From contig NZ_JAHSQD010000006.1 of NCBI RefSeq assembly GCF_020103755.1, positions 1 to 53,437 on the forward strand: 53,437 nt of DNA, written 5' to 3'. Made by a program: the position numbers and the translations under genes. Position 1 is the first letter of the stretch; each line of letters starts with the position of its first letter. The notes beneath the pieces were generated by a model. The model saw only the letters and a list, made by a program, of their open reading frames with translations, was not told where the DNA came from and searched no databases. Below, one piece after another: positions 48,388-53,437 of the stretch. The stretch comes from Streptomyces sp. LS1784 (GTDB lineage Bacteria > Actinomycetota > Actinomycetes > Streptomycetales > Streptomycetaceae).

Positions 48388-48651
48388 GTGAGCTACACCA
48401 TCACCGTCGAGGGCCTCACGGAACCCTCCACCCACACCACATTGGCGGCCGCCGTGGCGGCCCTGCGGACACTACTCGCCGAGCTCCCCCTGGACCCGGC
48501 CACTGCCGAGGCCTTCGACCTGTTCCTCGCCGATCCCGACCGGGCCGCCGACTACATCCGGCGCGACGGCCGGATGAGCCTGGAGTTTGCGGCGGCCGGC
48601 CGGGCATTCACTGCGGTCATCGCTTCAGGCCATCAGCCCGATCAGACCTGA
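48388..48651 (+). CDS. hypothetical protein, 87 aa
   Basis: 87 residues: a VSYTITVEGLTEPSTHTTLA strand-helix start, LFLADPDRAADYIRRDGRM and a final strand. GGGAGC precedes GTG 48388. Its 3' end overlaps the opposite regulator gene by 10 bp. Toxin- or antitoxin-like size; no family recognised. Confidence 0.5.
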   Translation: MSYTITVEGLTEPSTHTTLAAAVAALRTLLAELPLDPATAEAFDLFLADPDRAADYIRRDGRMSLEFAAAGRAFTAVIASGHQPDQT

Positions 48652-49613
48652 TCACAGTGCAACCCATACCAGTACATAAGCTGGGCAATGTTGCGCGATC
48701 CAGTGGCCTCGCGCAGTTCTGACAGCCGGTTCGCGACGGTTCGCCGGGAAACGTGGAGTTCGGCTGCCACATCCTCTTGTTCGAGGCCGCGGCCGATGCC
48801 CTCCAGGATGTCCCGCTGTAGCTGCGTAAGCGTGACGCCCGCGTCAACCCCGTCCCACGGCTGCGCTCGGGCCCAGTCCCGTTCCCAGGCGGCTACCAGT
48901 AGCTGCACAACGGTCTCATCTGTGATGAAGACTGCACGGTCGACTGCCACCGGATCGGGCTCGCCTCGCGTCAGAACTGACGTGACGGCAAGCCTTCGAT
49001 CGATGATGATCATGCGACTGAGGTGGCGGGATGTTCTGATTTCCGCCCCGCGCTCAGTCACCGTGCGGGCCCACCTTGCGGTGGGCTCATCCCCGCGAAC
49101 CGAGGGCAGGTAGATCGTCCGCAGCACCAGCCCGCGTTCGAGTGCGGCCATGTCCTGCACGTAGGACGCGGCCAGGACGTGCGCCGGCCGTGGGCCGGAC
49201 GCCTGGGCGCTGAGCAGCTCCTCGCTGGCCCCGCGTACGGCCGCGGCGATTCGCTCGTTGATGGCCTGCGTGCCGGTGACGTACTCGACTGGCGCGATCT
49301 TCGGGCGAGACCTTCGGTAGGCATCACTTAGCTCTCGCAGCTGAGCCGGCACCAACTGCGCCTCGGCCAGGAACTGGCCTGCCATGGTTTGGAGTGTGGC
49401 CTGCCACTGATGGATGACCATGTCGACGTCGGCAGGCTCCCACTCGCCTGTGTCCGGATGGCGTTCCACGAGCTGGGACTGGATCAGAAGCTGGAGGGCG
49501 GCGTTATCAGCGGAGGCTGGTTGACCGTCAAGCAGCCGAAGATAGAGGTCTTTTGATGCACTCGTGAGCAAAAGTCGACCATCATCGACGTCCAGTTTAA
49601 CCCTGCTTGTCAC
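48642..49613 (-). CDS. TrmB-like/LuxR-type transcriptional regulator
   Basis: About 323 residues. An N-terminal region (SASKDLYLRLLDGQPASADN, QSQLVERHPDTGEWEP) like a winged helix, a central TrmB/phospholipase-D-like effector domain (ERIAAAVRGASEELLSAQAS, LVLRTIYLPSVRGD, MIIIDRRLAVTSVL) and a C-terminal LuxR HTH (QLQRDILEGIGRGLEQEDVA, ELHVSRRTVANRLSELREA). GTG 49613 with GGGGGA upstream is chosen over the 366-aa reading. Divergent from the DTIWG peptide gene, which it probably regulates or senses. Confidence 0.75.
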   Translation of the reverse strand: MTSRVKLDVDDGRLLLTSASKDLYLRLLDGQPASADNAALQLLIQSQLVERHPDTGEWEPADVDMVIHQWQATLQTMAGQFLAEAQLVPAQLRELSDAYRRSRPKIAPVEYVTGTQAINERIAAAVRGASEELLSAQASGPRPAHVLAASYVQDMAALERGLVLRTIYLPSVRGDEPTARWARTVTERGAEIRTSRHLSRMIIIDRRLAVTSVLTRGEPDPVAVDRAVFITDETVVQLLVAAWERDWARAQPWDGVDAGVTLTQLQRDILEGIGRGLEQEDVAAELHVSRRTVANRLSELREATGSRNIAQLMYWYGLHCDQV

Positions 49614-49778
49614 ACTATCCCCCGAGTGTCTGAATGCACTTGAGTGCAGGGTTTCGAGAGTATCGCGTGAACGGGTTGATTCAAGAGAGAACCAACTGGA
49701 CCATGAGTGCACGGGGTTTTCGCCCCTGACCACCCACACCACAGGCTACCGAGCAGCAGCAGCGAAAGGGGTGCTTGC
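49614..49778. promoter_or_regulatory. shared control region of the regulator/peptide pair
   Basis: 165 bp, A+T-rich for the genome. The palindrome TGCACT-TG-AGTGCA (49635-49648) lies beside the regulator start and another AGTGCA at 49706-49711 toward the peptide gene. LuxR-type regulators bind such dyads. GGGG-TTTTCG-CCCC (49713-49726) forms a small hairpin in the peptide leader. Confidence 0.5.
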
Positions 49779-49994
49779 ATGTCCAAGTACAAGACGCCGC
49801 GCCGCGCCGCCGTCATCGGCGCCCTGGCCAGCATCGGCCTGGCCGTCGGCCTCGGCCTGACCGCGGGGACGCCCGCTCAGCGCCAACCGGCAACGGTTGC
49901 AGACACGATCTGGGGCGCCGTCCCGTCGCAGCCCAGTCCCACGCCCACGGTCACGGCGAGCGCCGCAACGCTCGACGACACCATCTGGGGCTGA
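49779..49994 (+). CDS. exported peptide precursor with repeated DTIWG motif
   Basis: 71 residues with AAAGGGG before ATG 49779. A basic N-terminus (MSKYKTPRRAA), a hydrophobic export helix (VIGALASIGLAVGLGL, about 12-28) ending near TAGTPAQ, then a short tail carrying DTIWG twice: at 42-46 and as the C-terminal five residues 67-71, separated by a Pro/Ser/Thr linker. Duplicate short motifs in a small exported precursor suggest a processed signal peptide. It pairs divergently with the TrmB/LuxR-type regulator. No such system is known to me; function is inferred. Confidence 0.7.
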   Translation: MSKYKTPRRAAVIGALASIGLAVGLGLTAGTPAQRQPATVADTIWGAVPSQPSPTPTVTASAATLDDTIWG

Positions 49995-49998
49995 CAGT

Positions 49999-50030
49999 CA
50001 GGGCCGGCCGCATGAAGGCGGCCGGCCCTG
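49999..50030 (+). terminator. terminator of the peptide gene
   Basis: CAGGGCCGGCCGC (49999-50011) pairs perfectly with 50018-50030 around ATGAAG: 13 bp, 4 bases after the stop. Confidence 0.85.
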
Positions 50031-50145
50031 CCTCATGCTCCCGCCGCGCAGTGCCCGCTTCCATCGGGCGCTGACCGGCGGGATCCCTGGGGCCGGTAGG
50101 AGACCCTCACGCCATGGGAGGCATCCGGAATCCTACCGACCCACG

Positions 50146-50187
50146 AAGCCGCCCCGTATCCCCCATGTGGAGGGTGCGGGGCGGCTT
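50146..50187. terminator. long hairpin near the right end
   Basis: AAGCCGCCCCG (50146-50156) pairs with 50177-50187, with a partly paired 20-base loop (CCCCC/GGAGGG). It isolates the attachment region. No gene is seen from 50031 to 50336. Confidence 0.65.
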
Positions 50188-50213
50188 ACGTGCGCCCCGA
50201 AGCGGGAAGATCT

Positions 50214-50257
50214 GGGGAGTTTCCGGGGAGTGGGGAGTCCCTGGGGAGCCCCAGATC
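50214..50257. promoter_or_regulatory. putative integrase arm-binding sites, right arm
   Basis: GGGGAG starts at 50214, 50225, 50232 and 50243: two pairs with 11-bp spacing, 88-123 bp from the core. GATCTGGGG (50209-50217) and its inverse CCCCAGATC (50249-50257, again 50301-50309) overlap or adjoin them and may bind excisionase. It mirrors the left arm in distance and motif. Confidence 0.5.
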
Positions 50258-50336
50258 GAGCACTCATGGGAACACGTGAGAAATCCTGAGGAAACTGAAC
50301 CCCCAGATCAGGCCGCTTGTCGCGGTCCCGACCTGG

Positions 50337-50376
50337 AAGGGGGCGGAAGAGTCGGCCTGTACGCCGGGTTCTGTCT
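50337..50376. other. attR, attachment site inside the 3' end of rnpB
   Basis: 33-bp repeat 50337-50369. GGCCTGTA (50354-50361) is the phage-side core half, CGCCGGG (50362-50368) the proposed 7-bp overlap, and TTCTGTCT on the host side an imperfect partner. The phage copy restores the 3' strand of the P1 helix, so rnpB remains functional after integration. Confidence 0.88.
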
Positions 50377-50747
50377 CCCGGGTTGCTTGCGCGGCCCGGG
50401 GAGGCGGCCATCCATCTAGGGCTGCCGTTGCCGACAGCCTCGTGCGGTCCACCCGCGGACTCGGGCGAGCAGCCTTCAAACGTCCGCGCACGGCGCCCGA
50501 GGGCACCGATCTTGACCTTGCTCCAGGTGGGGTTTACCTAGCCGGCCGGGTCACCCCGGTCGCTGGTGGTCTCTTACACCACCGTTTCACCCTTACCCAC
50601 CGCGAAAAGCGGTGGGCGGTCTGTTTTCTGTGGCACTGTCCCGCGGGTCACCCCGGGTGGGCGTTACCCACCACCCTGCTCTGTGGAGCCCGGACGTTCC
50701 TCGGCGGGTCTGGGACCCGTCGCGACCGCCCGGCCGGCTCTTCCGCC
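50341..50747 (-). ncRNA. rnpB: RNase P RNA (bacterial type A)
   Basis: Read leftward: GAGGAACGTCCGGGCTCCAC near the 5' end, ACAGAAAACAGACCGCC, GGTAAGGGTGAAACGGTG, AGAGACCACCAG, and ATGGATGGCCGCC near the 3' end, all conserved parts of the RNase P ribozyme that matures tRNA 5' ends. The ends pair as P1: GCGGAAGAGCCGGCC with GGCCGACTCTTCCGC. About 407 nt, normal for Streptomyces. The 3' strand of P1 is supplied by the phage attachment site. Confidence 0.95.
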
Positions 50748-50754
50748 GTAGTGG

Positions 50755-52269
50755 TCATCGTAGCCGCTCGGGCGGCGCCTCCCGTACACCGGACCGGACG
50801 GCCGGCGGCTCGGAGCCGAGGCGGGCGGCCACCCGGGCGGCCGTCGTGCTCGCCCAGGCGGTGGTGGTGACCAGGCCGAGCGCGAGGACGGCACCGCCGA
50901 GACCGACCAGGATCCACCAGCCGGCGTGGCTGGCCGGGGCGAAACCGGTCGCGACCGGGCCGACCACGGCCGAGGTGACGACCGTGCCGATCACCGCCAC
51001 GCCCAGCGACTGGCCGACCTGCCGGCTGGTCGAGGCGACCGCGGCCGCCACGCCCGCCTGGGTGCGCGGCATGCCGGCGACGGCGGCGTTGGTGATCGGC
51101 GCGTTCACCATGCCGAAGCCGAAGCCGAACAGCGCGTACGCGACCAGCAGCAGGGCCGGCGGGGAGTCGGCGGTGAGCCGGGTGAGCAGCAGTCCGCTCG
51201 CGGCGAGGCCGAGCCCGGCCGCGACCAGCGGCAGGCGCGGGCCCCGGCTGCCGACGATCCGTCCGGACAGCGGCGCGCAGACCAGCATCATCCCTGCCAT
51301 CGGCAGCGTCCACAGGCCGGCCTCGACCGGGCCGTAGTGGCGGACCTCCTGGAGGTAGAGGGTGTTGAGGAAGAGGAAGCCGCCGAGCGCGGCGAAGGCG
51401 CAGACCGCGGTGACGGTCGCGCCGGTGAACGGCGCGCTGGCGAAGAACCGCGGGTCCACCAGCGGCTCGGCCACCCGGCGTTCCCAGAGCGGGAAGGCGA
51501 TCAGCGCGGCCAGGGCGGTCGCGGCCAGGGTGAGGATCAGCGGGGAGGTCCAGCCGTTGGCCGGGCCCTCGATGATCGCGGCGGTGCCGCAGCCGAGCAG
51601 CACGATCATCAGCAGCTGGCCCACCGGGTCCAGTCGGCGCGGCCGGGGCGCGCGGGACTCCGGGACGTAGCGGGCGGTCAGCGCGATGGCGGCGAGCGCC
51701 ACCGGGACGTTGATCAGGAAGATCGACGGCCAGCCCGCACCGTCCACCAGGAAGCCGCCGAGCAGCGGGCCGAGCGCCATCGAGATGCCGACCACGCCGC
51801 CCCAGACGCCGATCGCCCGGGCGCGTTCCCTCGGGTCGGTGAAGGTGTTGGTGATGATCGACATCGCCACCGGGTTGAGCATCGAGCCGCCCACCGCCTG
51901 GAGCGCCCGGAACGCCACCAGCCAGCCCAGGCTCGGCGCCTGGCTGCACAGCAGGGAGCCGAGCGCGAAGCAGACCAGGCCGGTCTGGAAGACCCGGCGG
52001 CGGCCGAAGCGGTCGGCCACCGAGCCGAACAGCATCAGCAGCGAGGCCAGCACCAGGGTGTAGGCGTCGATGATCCACTGCAGCCCGGACGGTGGGGCGC
52101 CCAGGTCCCGCTGGATCGACGGCAGGGCGATGTTCACCACGGTGTTGTCGAGGCCGACGATGAACAGGCTCAGGCAGCAGATCGCCAGGACGAGCAGGCG
52201 GTGGCGGCGCCCGAGCGCGGGCCCGGGGGCGGGCGCGGGCACGGCGGCGCGGGACTGGAGGTCGGGCAC
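50755..52269 (-). CDS. MFS drug exporter, DHA2/EmrB-QacA type, 14 TM
   Basis: 504 residues. About 14 membrane helices, motif A GSVADRFGRRRVF after TM2, motif D1-like LFIVGLDNTVVNIALPSIQR in TM1 and motif C-like GPLLGGFLVDGAGW in TM5. Proton-driven export of drugs or a natural product. GTG 52269 with GGGAGG upstream. It ends 8 bp before rnpB on the same strand. Host gene. Confidence 0.92.
   Translation of the reverse strand: MPDLQSRAAVPAPAPGPALGRRHRLLVLAICCLSLFIVGLDNTVVNIALPSIQRDLGAPPSGLQWIIDAYTLVLASLLMLFGSVADRFGRRRVFQTGLVCFALGSLLCSQAPSLGWLVAFRALQAVGGSMLNPVAMSIITNTFTDPRERARAIGVWGGVVGISMALGPLLGGFLVDGAGWPSIFLINVPVALAAIALTARYVPESRAPRPRRLDPVGQLLMIVLLGCGTAAIIEGPANGWTSPLILTLAATALAALIAFPLWERRVAEPLVDPRFFASAPFTGATVTAVCAFAALGGFLFLNTLYLQEVRHYGPVEAGLWTLPMAGMMLVCAPLSGRIVGSRGPRLPLVAAGLGLAASGLLLTRLTADSPPALLLVAYALFGFGFGMVNAPITNAAVAGMPRTQAGVAAAVASTSRQVGQSLGVAVIGTVVTSAVVGPVATGFAPASHAGWWILVGLGGAVLALGLVTTTAWASTTAARVAARLGSEPPAVRSGVREAPPERLR
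50757..50762 (-). promoter_or_regulatory. probable rnpB -10 element
   Basis: TACGAT on the minus strand, about 8-10 bp before the P1-defined 5' end and overlapping the stop codon of the MFS gene. No clear -35 was found. Confidence 0.5.
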
Positions 52270-52332
52270 GGATCGATCCTCCCACCGCGGGGCGGGACCG
52301 GGCAGGTGGGCGGTGCGTCCGGGTGGCGGAGC

Positions 52333-52410
52333 GGGACCGGACGGGGACGGACGGGGACCGAACGGGGACCGAACGGGGCCGGACGGGGACCGAACGGGGG
52401 CCCGGACGGA
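52333..52410. repeat. short tandem GGACCGAACGG-like repeats
   Basis: Five or more imperfect 11-bp units (GGACCGAACGG, GGACGGACGGG) lie in the gap between the MFS and Doc genes. Probably slippage-prone intergenic DNA; could act as a weak multi-site operator. Confidence 0.5.
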
Positions 52411-52413
52411 GGC

Positions 52414-52785
52414 TCAACGCCCCAACAGGGACCTCAGGTCCTTGGCGGCGAGGGCGATCGTGTCGTCGTAGCCCCCGGTGGCGAGCCGGAGCATGAACGC
52501 CACGGCGTCGTCCGGGTGCGGGTCGGTGTACGGCTCGCCGTTGTAGTCCAGGAACAGCAACATCGCCTCGAAGGCGGTGCGCTTGTTGCGGTCGACCAGG
52601 GGGTGGTTGCGGGCCAGGCTCTGGCCGAGGGCGGCCGCCTTGGACCAGAGGTCCGGGTAGGCGTCGTCGCCGAACAGGCTCGCCTGCGGGCGGGCGATCG
52701 CCGACAGCAGGCCGCCGAGGTCGCGGACGTTCTCCGGCCCGCCGGCGAGGTAGGTGACGTCGTCCAGGTCCAGGTACTCGGTCAC
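52414..52785 (-). CDS. doc: Doc-type toxin (Fic fold)
   Basis: 123 residues. Fic/Doc core motif HPLVDRNKRT (H61, D65, N67, K68, R69) and PENVRDLGGLLSAIARPQAS, LDYNGEPYTDP flanks. Doc toxins phosphorylate EF-Tu and stop translation. GTG 52785 overlaps the antitoxin stop. Host-side toxin-antitoxin pair. Confidence 0.88.
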   Translation of the reverse strand: MTEYLDLDDVTYLAGGPENVRDLGGLLSAIARPQASLFGDDAYPDLWSKAAALGQSLARNHPLVDRNKRTAFEAMLLFLDYNGEPYTDPHPDDAVAFMLRLATGGYDDTIALAAKDLRSLLGR

Positions 52786-53123
52786 AGGTCCTTGAGCCTC
52801 TCCAGCGTCTCGGCGTTGGCGGTGCGGATGCGGGCCACCATGGCCGCCCGGCGTTCGGCCCTGCTCTGCTGACCGGTCTGCTCGGTGAGCGACTTGGGGA
52901 CGTCGGACTGACGGACCTCGAAGGCGACTTCGGCGGTGTCCGCGCCGTCCGGCGCCCCGGTCACCCTGACCCGCCCGGCCATCACCGCCTCGGCCGCGGC
53001 TCGCACCGCGAACTCCAGCGCCTGCCGGGTCTCCGCCGGCAGCCCGGCGGGCAGGCGCACGGGCAGGGACTCCTCCACGGCGTCGCCGTCGCCGGGCACC
53101 AGGTCCAGGGGTCGCATGGTCAT
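52782..53123 (-). CDS. antitoxin partner of Doc
   Basis: 113 residues from ATG 53123 (GAGGAG 9-10 bases upstream; GTG 53132 is too close to it). A front SLPVRLPAGLPAETRQALEF with helices (AVRAAAEAVMAGRVRVTG) and a flexible, charged C-terminal part (QQSRAERRAAMVARIRTANA) that would wrap the toxin. Not a plain Phd sequence; assignment rests on coupling to the toxin. Confidence 0.7.
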   Translation of the reverse strand: MTMRPLDLVPGDGDAVEESLPVRLPAGLPAETRQALEFAVRAAAEAVMAGRVRVTGAPDGADTAEVAFEVRQSDVPKSLTEQTGQQSRAERRAAMVARIRTANAETLERLKDL

Positions 53124-53260
53124 CGTGTTCACTCTCCTCGCCGCTCACCGTAGTGGTGAACGGCGCAGCGGCCCACCGAATTGCCGCGGCCTCCGGGGCG
53201 CGGTGTAAGCACTCGTACGGTGGGGAGCGGGTGACCGTTGACGAAGGGAGTTCGTGGGCG

Positions 53261-53437
53261 ATGGGCGGGATCAGGGCGACCGGGGCGGCGGTGTCGGCGG
53301 CGCTGGCCGCGGTGGGGGCGCTGCACGCGGTGTGGGCGGTGACGCCGTGGCCGCTGCGGACACCGGAGGAGTTCGCGGACACCGTGGTGGGGGCGGGCGA
53401 GGGGGTGCCCCCGGCGGCGGCGTGCGTCGCGGTGGCG
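53261..53437 (+). CDS. DUF3995-like membrane protein (partial)
   Basis: 59 codons to the window edge: GIRATGAAVSAALAAVGALH, then AVWAVTPWPLRTPEEFADTV, the opening of a small four-helix membrane protein family (DUF3995). AAGGGAG precedes ATG 53261. Divergent from the antitoxin gene. Confidence 0.55.
   Translation, partial: MGGIRATGAAVSAALAAVGALHAVWAVTPWPLRTPEEFADTVVGAGEGVPPAAACVAVA

Larger units (their letters stand above)
1198..50369. mobile_element. integrated siphovirus prophage, about 49 kb
   Basis: A 33-bp perfect direct repeat (1198-1230 and 50337-50369) bounds a tyrosine integrase, lysis-lysogeny regulators, early replication and recombination genes, a full packaging-head-tail-lysis operon and accessory genes. 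The repeat is the 3' end of rnpB, intact only at the right. Every expected structural function is present without obvious disruption (TerL, portal, coat, tape measure, Dit, endolysin, holin), so the prophage may be inducible. No HNH nuclease beside the terminase and no capsid protease were seen; the P22-type coat needs no protease. Confidence 0.93.

Noticed and set aside
1198..50369. tRNA or tmRNA attachment site
   Set aside because: No tRNA or tmRNA features lie at either end; the repeat pairs with the rnpB 5' end as P1.
50926..52872. 648-codon rightward frame over the MFS gene
   Set aside because: Antisense shadow rich in Arg, Gly and Gln with no domain; the MFS frame has clear motifs.

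Overview
The window is about 70% G+C with strongly G/C-ending codons, frequent GTG starts, dense ATGA/GTGA start-stop overlaps and leaderless-type promoters. This points to a Streptomycetaceae chromosome (Streptomyces or Kitasatospora type). Most of it is one complete-looking prophage of about 49 kb (1198-50369) integrated at the 3' end of rnpB, the RNase P RNA gene. A 33-bp direct repeat marks both ends, and intact rnpB lies just outside the right end on the minus strand.

Host DNA on the left holds the start of a Gly/Arg-rich (probably PadR-type) regulator, an ACT-domain protein and a small Cys-rich metallothionein-like protein. Host DNA on the right holds rnpB, an MFS drug exporter, a Doc-type toxin with its antitoxin, and the start of a DUF3995-like membrane protein.

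Prophage layout, left to right: tyrosine integrase, ImmA-type protease and an XRE repressor (minus strand); an operator-rich switch region with a divergent Cro-like gene and an excisionase-like gene; a long rightward early operon of small genes with RecT-like annealing protein, DEDDh exonuclease and a replication protein whose gene contains an origin-like repeat cluster; accessory early genes including a cytosine-C5 methyltransferase carrying a second long ORF in another frame; a membrane-protein block (18188-22070) that starts with a DUF2637/SpdB-like protein and is flanked by helically phased GATGC repeats. After two strong terminators and a probable late promoter comes a siphovirus late operon: HTH protein, SGNH hydrolase, TerS, TerL, portal, minor capsid protein, scaffold, P22-type coat, connectors, tail tube, frameshifted tail chaperones, tape measure, Dit, hub and fibre proteins, endolysin, holin.

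The right 7 kb (43200-50336) is lysogeny and accessory DNA: two leftward genes under a promoter overlapped by tandem dyad operators, a two-repeat type I-E-like mini-CRISPR, a lipoprotein, a HAD hydrolase, an XRE regulator with a helical-repeat-like domain, small Cys-rich proteins, and a TrmB/LuxR-type regulator divergent from a small exported peptide that carries DTIWG twice. The two strongest candidates for undescribed biology are the mini-CRISPR (44357-44446) and the regulator/peptide pair (48642-49994). The main structural observations are the rnpB attachment site with its attP architecture, the origin-like repeats inside the replication gene, and the overlapping frame in the methyltransferase. 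Assignments rest on reading motifs; no database search was run.
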